Made by a program: the position numbers and the translations under genes
Shown: in pieces, positions 19,991 to 28,482 of the stretch
Layout of the letters: each line of letters opens with the position of its first letter
How positions within the stretch are numbered: position 1 is the stretch's first letter
Notes under the pieces: model-generated
Seen by the model: only the letters and a program-made list of their open reading frames with translations
Databases searched by the model: none
What the model was told of the DNA's origin: nothing
Source: a bacterium
Lineage (GTDB): Bacteria > Patescibacteriota > Minisyncoccia > Phycocordibacterales > Phycocordibacteraceae
Assembly (NCBI GenBank): GCA_021812955.1
Contig: JAKAMJ010000001.1
Location: 1 to 30,474, forward strand
Length of the DNA stretch: 30,474 nucleotides
Direction of reading: 5' to 3'

Positions 19991-22715
19991 TCACTCCCCC
20001 ACCGCCGCCCTCGTCACCGGCCCGAAGAACCCGCCCGCAGGGTAGATATGATGCGCGAGCTGGTAGCGGACGAGGGCGCGATAGGTGGAGAAGCCGAATG
20101 TGGCGGTCTCGTTGTTGAGAGAGCCGGGGCCTGTGGCTGATACCGGGAAGCCGTGGGTGTTGAGGTACCGCTGGAGGGCGGTGACGTCTGGGCCGGTCTG
20201 GTGGAGCTCCAGGTTGCGGGTGAAGGTGAAGGAAGAAGCTGCTGGGGTGGTTGGTTGCTGTGGGGTTGTAGTGCCATGGAGGATGGCGGAGACGTTTGCC
20301 AGGACGGCTGGGTCGACGTTGAAGGACGTGAGGACGTTAAGGATGGAGGTGACCTGAGACGAGGTGAGGCCGGTCGATCGGGTGGCTTGTGTGGCGGTCT
20401 GGCCAGGTAGGGGGTTGGGGGTGCTCGGGAGGCCGAGGGCAGGGATGGAGATGGAGCCGTGCGGGGTTGGGGTGGTTGTGGTTGTCGGAGCGGGGGTGGA
20501 GGTGTCTACCGTTACCGACGCGCTGAGGCTGGTGGAGATGTTGCCGGCGGCGTCCTTGGCCCAGGCGTACAGGGTGTGGAGGCCGTCGGAGAGGAAGGTG
20601 TAGGTGGTGGGAGCGGTGGCGGACCAGCCACTGTCCCCTGCTGATGGCGGAGTGGCTGATTCGTTCACCAGGTATCCGGTGACGGCGGTGTTGTCGGTTG
20701 CAGTGAAGGAGGTGATGTGGATGGTGCGGGAGGAGCCGGTGCCGGGGAGGGTGAAGGCGGTGGTGGTGGGGGCGGTGGTGTCTACCGTTACCGATGCGCT
20801 GAGGCTGGTGGAGATGTTGCCGGCGGCGTCTTTGGCCCAGGCGTATAGCGTCTTGAGGCCGTCGGAGATGAAGGTGTATGTGGCTTGGGCGGTACCTGCC
20901 CAGCCTGCGTCCCCTGCTGTTGGAATGCTTGATGACTCGTTCACGAGATAGCCGGTGACGGCGGTGTTGTCGGTGGCGGTGAAGGCGGAGATTGGGACGG
21001 TGAGGGAGGAGGAGACGGAAGGGAGGGTGAAGGAAGTGACGGAGGGAGCAGCTGTGTCGGAGGAGGTTGTGGAGACACTCATGTCAAAGACGGCGACAAC
21101 GGGTCTTCTGTCATATTGGCTCGTATGTTGAAGAGAAAAGGAAAGGTACAACTTTCCATTTGCAGAATCATACGCTGGTGAAATATTACCTTGATAGTTA
21201 GATGGCAACCATGGGAGCGTTATCTGCCACATAGCATATGGATACAGGTCGTTCGGGAACAAATTTCCCAACTTAACCGCGGTGAGATTGTTTTCGCCCG
21301 GGTTGTTCCCAGAGGTACCCGCAGTCGCGGACGCATTGGACACATTGCTGCTGACATTATTCCCGGGTGAGTTATTTCCTGAACTGTCTCCGACGTCATA
21401 TGCCCACGCGCGGGCGGTATATGGATATTCGTGTTGGCCTTTACTGCCGACACCCGGGTCATAGCAACAGGTGTCTTGTTCTGTACCATTTTCTACCATG
21501 ACGGTTGAGCCGCACATGTTTCCATTTACACAGAGCGGACCCCATCCCTTGCTCAAGCTTCCTGTGCATTGTTGACTTAGATCTGAAGTCCCGAGACCAT
21601 AGCAATAGCCTCCGAAATTGGCAGGGTTCCCATTCCCTATCGGAGGTGCACAATCTGCCGTGGTCGTGGGAGAATCGCCAGACAGCGGGTTACACGAACC
21701 CGTCGAATGTATCCCGAAGAACAGGAGCGACGTTGAGTTGTTTATGAAGGTCGCGCCGGTAACGTTATCGGCGGTTCCATAATAAGCCGTTACTGGTTGC
21801 GTCGCGCTTCCCCATGTCCCCCACCCCGCCGGCGTATGGCCATTCGGGTAATACAGGAGCGCCGTGGCGACACCGCGGTTATCAGGCGGCGGTGCCGGAG
21901 CGTTCACCATGCCTAAACTGTTGGGATCGAACACGACGCAGGACGGGCCGTATGATGACGTGCTTATTATAGAATACCCTCCGCCGCCGCCGAAAGCGCT
22001 TCCGCCCAATTGAGCCTGAAGACCTGAGGGAATACTTCCGACGAATACGTTCGAATCCCGTTCTGTGATGTTCGTATCCATATTAGAGGATGTGTTCAGG
22101 CCATACATGCCGGAGAAGGTCGTCGTGGACGATAAATCCGTCCCGTGTGTTGAGAATGAGAGGAATTCGGTGGTATGTGGAGAAGTGCCATAGTGATCGC
22201 CTGAGGATTCGAGTAACGTTGAATTATTATCGAAAAGCATCAAACCTCCTCGGAAACCGAGATTTTTGGGCGTGAACGTCCCACCAGGCCCATTGTTGGA
22301 AAAGTTCCCATTCGTGATGTCATGATATGTCTGCAAGAAAGTCGCCGCAGGAATGCTGCTATAGCTCGACGTCGTCGTACTGGACAATACCGCAGGGATC
22401 CCGATTTCTCCCACCTGACTGCCTGTACAACCCGTATCAACTGTCCCGCCAGTTATGAAGAGTGACCTGTGAGGAGGATTGTATGCGATGAAACCGGTAC
22501 CGTAACTGCCTAAACACCCCGTCCCCGGACTCGGAACATAAAACGCACCTTGATATGTAAAATCGCTCTGTTGTATGAGCAAACCGGCGGAGGCGTGAGC
22601 GGCTGAGGAGAGGAGGGTTATGGAGAAGAGTGCGAGGGTGAAGAGCCCTTTGGTGAGTGGCTTTAAGAGCGGGTTAGTTACTCTCTCTCTCTCTTGATTT
22701 TTTGATGCTCAACAT
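19991..22715 (-). CDS. Large secreted repeat protein with peptidoglycan-binding domain, start out of frame
   Basis: The continuous coding frame runs from about 22708 to the stop at 19991. It opens with a clear signal peptide (LLKPLTKGLFTLALFSITLL then SSAAHASA), followed by GLLIQQSDFTYQGAFYVPS. About 490 residues of Gly/Ser/Thr/Asn-rich, Cys-containing, beta-propeller-like sequence come next, then two Ig-like repeats of 92 residues (20505-21056), a Thr/Pro linker, and a C-terminal PG_binding_1 domain (about the last 70 residues: DVTALQRYLNTHGFPV). The only in-frame start codon is TTG at 22582, which would remove the signal peptide. Two ATGs (22715 and 22719) lie upstream of an (AG)7 tract; neither is in frame at the present length. 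Probably exported and attached to the cell wall. Confidence 0.8.
20505..21056 (-). repeat. Two tandem 276-bp repeats encoding Ig-like domains
   Basis: Copies at 20505-20780 and 20781-21056 have a 276-bp period (92 codons). They share long near-identical stretches, such as those encoding TATDNTAVTGYLVNES and LYAWAKDAAGNISTSLSA. This is recent internal duplication within the secreted protein gene. Confidence 0.88.
22681..22694 (-). repeat. (AG)7 dinucleotide tract at the 5' end of the secreted protein gene
   Basis: Fourteen bases of alternating CT on the plus strand (AG on the coding strand) lie between the candidate ATGs and the signal peptide codons. A run of six A lies beside it. Changing the tract by one unit either way brings a different ATG into frame. 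Confidence 0.9.
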
Positions 22716-22801
22716 ACATAGCCTTGGGTTGTTGCTTGGTATTTTAGCATACTGGGAGTGGGGTGTGTGATGGGCGGGGGTGGTTTGTGGGTATTGGGGA
22801 G

Positions 22802-22834
22802 AACACCCGCGGCGCCGGAGGCGCCGCGGGTGTT
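22802..22834 (-). terminator. Terminator hairpin ending the ATP synthase operon
   Basis: A 14-bp perfect GC-rich stem (AACACCCGCGGCGC and its complement) with a 5-nt loop abuts the atpC stop codon. The minus strand continues TTCTCC and the plus strand TTTTAC, so a bidirectional role is possible. Confidence 0.8.
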
Positions 22835-23083
22835 TTACAAGAGGATAGTCGCTTGATTGCCCGAGACTTCGGCGATTCCGCCTTCGGCTATCGGAAATCG
22901 GTGAACCGCGCCGTCGGGAGAGGTGACGCGCGCCTCGCCCTCGCGCAATTCAGAGACGAAGGCTGCGTGCCCGCCGAGCACCTCGAACACACCTTCCGTG
23001 CCGGGGAGCGACACCGAACTGACCTCTCCGTCGAAGAGGTTGTCGGCGACGTGCGCTATCGTGAGATGAAAATATTTCGCCAT
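22835..23083 (-). CDS. atpC: ATP synthase epsilon subunit, N-terminal domain only
   Basis: 82 residues against about 135 usually. The beta-sandwich that contacts gamma and the c-ring is present (MAKYFHLTIAHVADNLFDGE, GVFEVLGGHAAFVSELREG, GGIAEVSGNQATILL). The C-terminal helical hairpin, which can extend and inhibit ATP hydrolysis in other bacteria, is missing. The gene starts 4 nt after atpD ends and is the last of the operon. Confidence 0.9.
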   Translation of the reverse strand: MAKYFHLTIAHVADNLFDGEVSSVSLPGTEGVFEVLGGHAAFVSELREGEARVTSPDGAVHRFPIAEGGIAEVSGNQATILL

Positions 23084-23087
23084 CGTG

Positions 23088-24458
23088 TTAGCCGACCTGG
23101 TCGATCGAACCTTTCATGTAGAAGGCCGCCTCCGGTTTGTCATCGTGCTTCCCTTCTACGATCTCTTTGAACCCGCGGACAGTCTCTTCGCGCGAGACAT
23201 ACTGCCCCTTTATGCCGGTGAACGGCTCGCCGACGAACATCGGCTGCGAGAGGAAGCGTTCTATCTTGCGTGCACGCGAGACAGCGAGACGGTCTTCTTC
23301 TGAGAGTTCTTCCATACCGAGGATCGAGATGATGTCCTGGAGCGACTTGTATCGCTGGAGCACCTGCTTGACCTGGCTCGCGACCTGGTAGTGCTCCTCG
23401 CCCACGATGTCGCTCGTGAGCGCGGCGCTCGCCGACTCGAGCGGGTCGATGGCCGGGTAGATGCCGAGCGACGCGAGCGCGCGGGAGAGCACCACCGTGC
23501 CGTCGAGGTGGGCGAACGTGGTCGCCGGCGCCGGGTCGGTGAGGTCGTCGGCCGGGACGTACACCGCCTGCACCGAAGTAATCGAGCCTTTCTTGGTCGA
23601 AGTGATGCGCTCCTGGAGCCGGCCCATCTCTTCCGCGAGCGTCGGCTGGTAGCCGACGGCGCTCGGCACGCGGCCGAGGAGCGAAGACACTTCGGAACCC
23701 GCCTGGATGAACCGGAACACGTTGTCCATGAAGAAGAGCACGTCCTTGCCGCCCTCGTCGCGGAAGTATTCTGCCATCGCGAGGCCCGAGAGCGCGACGC
23801 GCGCGCGGGCGCCCGGCACCTCGTTCATCTGCCCGAAGACGAGCGCCGTCTTCTCGAGCACGCCGGAGTCTTTCATCTCGTGGTAGAGGTCGTTGCCTTC
23901 GCGCACGCGCTCGCCCACGCCCGCGAAGACGGAGTAGCCGCCGTGCTCGGTGGCGACGTTCCTGATGAGCTCCTGGATGAGCACCGTCTTGCCCACACCG
24001 GCGCCGCCGAAGAGCCCGACCTTGCCGCCTTTCATGAACGGGATGATGAGGTCGATGGCCTTGATGCCGGTCTCGAAGATCTCTGTCTTGGTCGTCTGCT
24101 CGTCGAAGGCGGGCGGGTCGCGGTGGATCGGGAGACGCTTGACGCTCTCTGGCAGCGCTGTGCCGCCGTCGACCGCGTCGCCGAGGACGTTGAAAAGACG
24201 GCCAAGCGTCGCGGTGCCGACGGGGACGCTGATGGGCGCGCCCGTAGCACGCGCGGCTTCGCCGCGCGTGAGCCCTGCCGTCTCGTTCATCGAGATCGCG
24301 CGCACGCGGTCGAGCCCGAGGTGCGAGGCGACCTCGAGCGTGAGGCGGGCGTGCGAGCCGTTCTTCTCGACGATGAGCGCGTCGCCGATATTCGGACGAT
24401 TCTCCGCGAAATGTATGTCGACGACCGGCCCGATGATCTCTGTGATAGTTCCGTTCAT
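23088..24458 (-). CDS. atpD: ATP synthase beta subunit
   Basis: Catalytic subunit of F1. 456 residues. The Walker A motif GGAGVGKT is at 151-158, with the GERVREGNDLYHEM segment and the Walker B strand VLFFMDNVFRF. The C-terminal domain carries the ELSEEDRLAVSRARKIERFL motif, a conservative version of the DELSEED region. It is separated from atpG by a PemK/MazF gene and a 133-nt gap. TATACA in that gap (about 24483-24488) could be an internal promoter for atpD-atpC. Confidence 0.97.
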   Translation of the reverse strand: MNGTITEIIGPVVDIHFAENRPNIGDALIVEKNGSHARLTLEVASHLGLDRVRAISMNETAGLTRGEAARATGAPISVPVGTATLGRLFNVLGDAVDGGTALPESVKRLPIHRDPPAFDEQTTKTEIFETGIKAIDLIIPFMKGGKVGLFGGAGVGKTVLIQELIRNVATEHGGYSVFAGVGERVREGNDLYHEMKDSGVLEKTALVFGQMNEVPGARARVALSGLAMAEYFRDEGGKDVLFFMDNVFRFIQAGSEVSSLLGRVPSAVGYQPTLAEEMGRLQERITSTKKGSITSVQAVYVPADDLTDPAPATTFAHLDGTVVLSRALASLGIYPAIDPLESASAALTSDIVGEEHYQVASQVKQVLQRYKSLQDIISILGMEELSEEDRLAVSRARKIERFLSQPMFVGEPFTGIKGQYVSREETVRGFKEIVEGKHDDKPEAAFYMKGSIDQVG

Positions 24459-24591
24459 TTTTCTTTGCTTTAGATTGTTAATGTATACGCTATCCCCACC
24501 CGTACCTATTGCTATTATTCTGTTTTCGAGATAGCTTGCTTAGACAAACGGCTTCGGCCCTCCCCGCAAGGGGTATAAATGAAAGAGCGGT
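24459..24591 (-). promoter_or_regulatory. 133-nt gap before atpD with possible internal promoter
   Basis: This is the longest untranslated gap in the ATP synthase operon. It holds a CCCC-TTGC-GGGG hairpin soon after the toxin-like gene (about 24567-24578), then AT-rich DNA with TATACA and TACATT hexamers 20-30 nt before the atpD ATG. It could let atpD and atpC be expressed separately from the upstream genes. Confidence 0.35.
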
Positions 24592-24978
24592 TCATGGCAG
24601 CAATGCTTTGAGCCGTTTTTTCATTTCTGCCATATCCTCGGCCTGTACCGTGCCCGTTTGATAAAAAAGCCGTTTCGCGTCAACAAGACGGACTTGGGAC
24701 AATATCGCCGTACTTTGTTCTCCGTTCAATTCAAACGAAAAATAGAACGGCGCGTTTTTCAACGTCCTCGTGAGAGGAATCGCCCAGAAGATTTCATTGT
24801 TGAATTTCCTGATAATTACGACCGGCCGAAGATGCTCAGAGCCACTTCCATCCTGTTCGAAACCGATATTCACACCGAGCGCCGCGAACCACACCTCACC
24901 TTCGCGGAAGAACGGACGTTCCTTCTCGGCATGTATGCCGGATTTTTCGCGATGCCAGATTTGGAAATCCTTCTTCAT
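24592..24978 (-). CDS. PemK/MazF-family protein inside the ATP synthase operon
   Basis: 128 residues from the ATG at 24978. The core matches MazF/PemK endoribonucleases: FREGEVWFAALGVNIG, a loop, then LRPVVIIRKFNNEIFWAIPL, and later STAILSQVRLVDAKRLF, which holds the usual polar residues of the RNA-binding pocket. MazF toxins cut mRNA at short sequences. No antitoxin-sized gene adjoins it: atpG ends 5 nt before and atpD begins after a 133-nt gap. Codon use is AT-richer than atpG or atpD. Whether it is active, or a domesticated regulator, cannot be told. Confidence 0.85.
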   Translation of the reverse strand: MKKDFQIWHREKSGIHAEKERPFFREGEVWFAALGVNIGFEQDGSGSEHLRPVVIIRKFNNEIFWAIPLTRTLKNAPFYFSFELNGEQSTAILSQVRLVDAKRLFYQTGTVQAEDMAEMKKRLKALLP

Positions 24979-24983
24979 GCGCG

Positions 24984-25898
24984 TTATGTGGCGAGCGCCT
25001 CCCGCCCGCTGATAATCTCTGACACTTCCCGCGTGATGGCCGCCTGGCGGATCTTGTTGAAAAGCCGCGTGAGGCCCTGCGCGACCTCCTTCGACTTGTC
25101 GCTCGCGTTCTTCATCGCGACCATGCGCGCCGAGTGCTCCGAGGCTTTCGCTTCGAGCAGCATGTGGTAGAGCGCGACGCTCGTGAGGCGCGGGATGAGC
25201 GCGCCGAGCACGTCGCCCGACTTCGGCTCCACTTCGTATGAAATCGGCGGCTCGAGCGACGGCTCGTGGCTCCACTTGCCCTTCGCCGGGATGATGCCCT
25301 CGACGATGTCCTTCAACGCGGGAATGGAGAGCGGCAGCAGGCGGCGCATCGTCGGCGCCTGCTCGAAAGTCGACTTGAAGTGACTGTAAAAAGTCACCAC
25401 TTTGTCGTAGTCGCCGCGAAGGAAGCCCTCCGAGAGCTCGCGCGTGAGCTCCTCCATAGTGGCAAGCGGCACGTCGTCTGCCTTGTTCTCGATCGCGCGC
25501 GCGATCTGGTAGCCGCGGCGAGCGAAGTATTCTTCGCCCTTCTTGCCGTAGGCGTAGACGACCACCTGCCCGGTCGAGAGCGCGCGCTTCTCCAAGTATT
25601 CTGCGGCTGCTTTTATCACGCCGCTGTTGAGTGCGCCGGCGAGGCCCTTGTCGCTCGTTATTACGACGAGTGCGACGCGCGAGACCGGCCGCTGCTCGGC
25701 GAGCGGATGCCGCTTCACTTCCTCTGTGCCGGCGATGCGAGTGAGGATCGAGAGCGCCGCGCGGGCGTACGGCCGCCCCGCGAGCGCCGCCTCCTGCGTC
25801 TTGCGCATCTTAACTGCACTCACCGCCTCCATAGCACGCGTCACCTTGTGCGTGCGGTTCGTCGCTCCTATTTTAGTTTTAATATCTTTTAACGCCAT
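24984..25898 (-). CDS. atpG: ATP synthase gamma subunit
   Basis: Central rotor shaft of F1. 304 residues, usual length. The N-terminal coiled-coil helix (MALKDIKTKIGATNRTHKVTRAMEAVSAVK), the VVITSDKGLAGALNSGV motif and the C-terminal helix (MVAMKNASDKSKEV, QGLTRLFNKIRQAAITREVS) are complete. It lies 26 nt after atpA. The MazF-family gene follows 5 nt after its stop codon. Confidence 0.96.
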   Translation of the reverse strand: MALKDIKTKIGATNRTHKVTRAMEAVSAVKMRKTQEAALAGRPYARAALSILTRIAGTEEVKRHPLAEQRPVSRVALVVITSDKGLAGALNSGVIKAAAEYLEKRALSTGQVVVYAYGKKGEEYFARRGYQIARAIENKADDVPLATMEELTRELSEGFLRGDYDKVVTFYSHFKSTFEQAPTMRRLLPLSIPALKDIVEGIIPAKGKWSHEPSLEPPISYEVEPKSGDVLGALIPRLTSVALYHMLLEAKASEHSARMVAMKNASDKSKEVAQGLTRLFNKIRQAAITREVSEIISGREALAT

Positions 25899-25924
25899 GG
25901 TTAGAAACTATGACATCCGATGTC

Positions 25925-27487
25925 CTAGTTTTGGGTCGGCGTCGCGTGCCGCTCGACGAAGGCGTCGAGCTTCTCGCGGAGCGCGTTCTCGGATTCCTCA
26001 CGGATCTCTTTCGATTCCTTGATGGCCATGAGGATGCCACCCGCTTCTCGCGAGAGGTATTCCTCGAGCTTCTTCGCCATCGCACTCGTTTCTTCAGGCG
26101 CGAAGGAGTCGAGATAGCCGTTGGTCGCCGCGAATATGACCGCCGCCTCCATCTCGAACGGAAGCGGCACGCCATTCTTCTGCGTGAGCACATCGGTCAT
26201 GCGGCGACCCGCGTCGATCTGCCGCTTCGTGTCGGCGTCGAGGTCGCTCGAGAACTGCATGAACGCCTCCAGCTCGCGGAACTGCGCGAGCTGAAGCTTG
26301 ATCTTGCCCGAGACTTTCTTCATCGCCTTCGTCTGCGCCGAAGAGCCGACGCGCGAGACCGAGATGCCGACGTTGATAGCCGGACGCTGGCCATTGTTGA
26401 AGAGGCCGGCCTCGAGGTAGATCTGGCCGTCGGTAATCGAGATGACGTTCGTCGGGATGTAGGCCGAGACGTCGCCCTCCTGCGTCTCGATGATAGGAAG
26501 CGCAGTGAGCGAGCCTCCGCCCTTCTCTTTCGAGAGCTTGGCGGCGCGTTCGAGGAGGCGCGAGTGCAGGTAGAAGATGTCGCCCGGATACGCCTCGCGG
26601 CCTGGCGGGCGGCGCAGGAGCAAAGACATCTGGCGGTAGGCTACCGCTTGCTTTGAGAGGTCGTCATAGACGACGAGCGCGTCCTTCCCTTTCTCCATGA
26701 AATACTCGCCTATGGCCGCGCCGGCGAACGGAGCGAGGAACTGAAGCGCCGCGGGGGAGCTCGCCGGCGCGGTTACGACGATGGAGTACTCCATCGCTCC
26801 TCGCGCTTCGAGCTCGGCGACGATCTTCGCCGTCTTCGATTCCTTCTGACCGATGGCGACGTAGATGCAGATCGGCCGGGTTTCCTTCGGCTCGTGTTTC
26901 TGATTGAGGATCGTGTCGATGGCGACGGTCGTCTTGCCGGTGCCGCGATCGCCGATGATAAGCTCGCGCTGGCCGCGGCCGATCGGAATCATTGCATCCA
27001 CCGCTTTGATTCCGGTGTGGAGCGGCGTGTTGACCGGAGAACGGTCGATGATGCCGTAGGCCTCGCGCTCGATCGGGCGCACGTCCTTGGCGGCAATCGC
27101 ACCCTTGCCGTCTACCGGCTCGCCGAGCGCGTTCACTACACGCCCCACGAGGGCGTCCCCGACCGGGATCGAGAGCAGCCGCTCGGTCCGGCGCACGAGC
27201 ATTCCCTCGCTGACTTTCGAGCCGTCGCCGAGCACTACGGCGCGCACGCCGTCTTCTTCCAGGTTCAGGATGAGCCCGTAGATCGCGGACGAATCCATGA
27301 TCGCGTCTTCGAGCGGGCGATCGAACGCCCGGTCGAACAACACCATCTCGGACAACGCGGCTTGAGACAAGCCGTCGATCTCTGCGATGCCGTCGCCTGC
27401 CGCGCGCACGATGCCGGTCTCCTGCGCGGTCGCGTCGGGCGTCCAGGCCGCGATCTCTTTCTCTATCCTCTCGATGAGGCTTTGCAT
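25925..27487 (-). CDS. atpA: ATP synthase alpha subunit
   Basis: 520 residues from the ATG at 27487 (MQSLIERIEKEI), chosen because the N-terminus then matches the family and starts 1 nt after atpH ends; a longer in-frame start would overlap atpH. The Walker A motif GDRGTGKT is at 179-186, and the ISVSRVGSSAQ motif lies near 370. The N-terminal helix to which delta normally binds is present, although the delta subunit here is much reduced. Confidence 0.97.
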   Translation of the reverse strand: MQSLIERIEKEIAAWTPDATAQETGIVRAAGDGIAEIDGLSQAALSEMVLFDRAFDRPLEDAIMDSSAIYGLILNLEEDGVRAVVLGDGSKVSEGMLVRRTERLLSIPVGDALVGRVVNALGEPVDGKGAIAAKDVRPIEREAYGIIDRSPVNTPLHTGIKAVDAMIPIGRGQRELIIGDRGTGKTTVAIDTILNQKHEPKETRPICIYVAIGQKESKTAKIVAELEARGAMEYSIVVTAPASSPAALQFLAPFAGAAIGEYFMEKGKDALVVYDDLSKQAVAYRQMSLLLRRPPGREAYPGDIFYLHSRLLERAAKLSKEKGGGSLTALPIIETQEGDVSAYIPTNVISITDGQIYLEAGLFNNGQRPAINVGISVSRVGSSAQTKAMKKVSGKIKLQLAQFRELEAFMQFSSDLDADTKRQIDAGRRMTDVLTQKNGVPLPFEMEAAVIFAATNGYLDSFAPEETSAMAKKLEEYLSREAGGILMAIKESKEIREESENALREKLDAFVERHATPTQN

Positions 27488-27488
27488 G

Positions 27489-27734
27489 TCAGGTGATGAT
27501 TCTTTGATAAATGTCGAGCAGGGCGCGCTTGCCTGTCTGGTCGATGAGCAGGCCGCCCTCAAGCGAGCGCCAGCCGGAGATGAGCGAAGGGTTTTCCGCG
27601 GCTGTCTCGCGGCGCGGCGCGAGCTTCGCGGCGCGGGCCTCGCGCATCCGCAGCTCGCGAAGGATGCGCGGCAGGAGCTTCAGTCGACCCGTACGCTTCA
27701 GATGGGCGATGAATGTCTCGTACTCAGCTTGCAT
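27489..27734 (-). CDS. atpH: ATP synthase delta subunit, strongly reduced
   Basis: 81 residues against about 177 usually. One helix typical of the mid-protein (YETFIAHLKRTGRLKLLPRI) leads directly to the conserved C-terminal segment NPSLISGWRSLEGGLLID, followed by a helix ending IYQRIIT. The N-terminal six-helix domain that grips the alpha subunit, and most of the alpha/beta part, are absent. Position between atpF and atpA and the C-terminal signature support the identity. It overlaps atpF by 11 nt. Confidence 0.85.
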   Translation of the reverse strand: MQAEYETFIAHLKRTGRLKLLPRILRELRMREARAAKLAPRRETAAENPSLISGWRSLEGGLLIDQTGKRALLDIYQRIIT

Positions 27735-28173
27735 GGCTTCGCATTATCTTCTCCGCGGCGAGCACCGCGAGCCGCGCGACCTCACGCTCGCTCTCCTTGC
27801 GCGCGCGCGCGAGCTCCTCGGCCGCACGAGCCTCCGCATCCTTCGCGATGCGCGCGGCGCGGGCCTCGGCGTCTTTCACAAGTTGCACTTGCGCCGCGGC
27901 GGCTGCCTCGCGCGCCGAGGCGACGATCTGCTCCGCCTCCGTGTCTGCTGCGCGCACGCGCGTTTCCGCCTCTGCGTCTGCGCGCGAGAACAGTTCCTCG
28001 ATTTGCTCGGCCTCGCGCACGCTCTTGGCGACCTGCTCCTGCCGCGCAGCGAGCATCGCCATCACCGGCTTGTAGAGGAAATACCACAACGCCGCGAGCA
28101 CGATGGCGAAATTCACCGCCTGCGCGATGAGAAGGGGCCATTCGACGCCGAACGCTCCGAAGAATTGGTCCAT
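27724..28173 (-). CDS. atpF: ATP synthase b subunit
   Basis: Peripheral stalk. 149 residues: one membrane segment near the N-terminus (LLIAQAVNFAIVLAALWYFLY) followed by a long charged Ala/Glu/Arg-rich coiled coil (about 40-149). The length is at the low end of normal. It overlaps atpH by 11 nt and lies 13 nt after atpE. Confidence 0.95.
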   Translation of the reverse strand: MDQFFGAFGVEWPLLIAQAVNFAIVLAALWYFLYKPVMAMLAARQEQVAKSVREAEQIEELFSRADAEAETRVRAADTEAEQIVASAREAAAAAQVQLVKDAEARAARIAKDAEARAAEELARARKESEREVARLAVLAAEKIMRSHAS

Positions 28174-28186
28174 GCGCCCTTATCCG

Positions 28187-28414
28187 TTAGACGAACTTGA
28201 TGATGAACCCGACGACGACGGCGAGGATGCCGAGCGCTTCGGTGAACACGATCGCGAGGACCATGTTCGACGCGATCTTGCCGGACGCTTCCGGGTTGCG
28301 CCCGATCGCCTGCATAGCATTGCTTCCGATAAGGCCGATGCTGATGCTCGGACCGATTACCCCGAGGCTGGCGACGAGCGCCATCGCGAACAAGCGCGCT
28401 GAATCTAGTTGCAT
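28187..28414 (-). CDS. atpE: ATP synthase c subunit, proton-type site
   Basis: 75 residues with two membrane helices joined by the polar loop GRNPEA (38-43). The ion-carrying carboxylate is Glu59 (VFTEALGIL). The residues that bind sodium in Na-type c subunits (a Gln in helix 1, and Ser or Thr after the Glu) are Ile and Ala here, which points to proton coupling. In helix 1 the usual Gly-x-Gly-x-Gly packing run reads GPSISIG, with Ser replacing two Gly; such changes can alter c-ring size. Confidence 0.95.
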   Translation of the reverse strand: MQLDSARLFAMALVASLGVIGPSISIGLIGSNAMQAIGRNPEASGKIASNMVLAIVFTEALGILAVVVGFIIKFV

Positions 28415-28482
28415 ACCGTATGTATTTAATTCTTTTTTCTAAAAGCCCCCGCGCCAGGCCAGAGCGTCACGGACACTCCGCA

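Noticed and set aside
20505..21056. CRISPR-like or mobile-element repeats
   Set aside because: The repeats are in-frame protein domains of 92 codons without spacers, and no transposase or terminal inverted repeats are visible.
22580..22582. TTG at 22582 as the true start of the secreted protein
   Set aside because: It is the only in-frame conventional start codon, but it would discard a textbook signal peptide encoded just upstream in the same open frame. The phase-variation explanation fits better.
24592..25275. Longer 227-codon version of the PemK/MazF gene
   Set aside because: The extra N-terminal part is the wrong frame of atpG. The ATG at 24978 comes just after atpG ends and starts a normal-length MazF protein.
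25925..27562. Longer atpA start at 27562
   Set aside because: It would overlap much of atpH. The extra residues do not resemble atpA, while the ATG at 27487 gives a normal N-terminus 1 nt after atpH.
28415..28482. Terminator or attenuator between atpB and atpE
   Set aside because: There is GC-rich sequence followed by a few T, but no convincing stem could be drawn.
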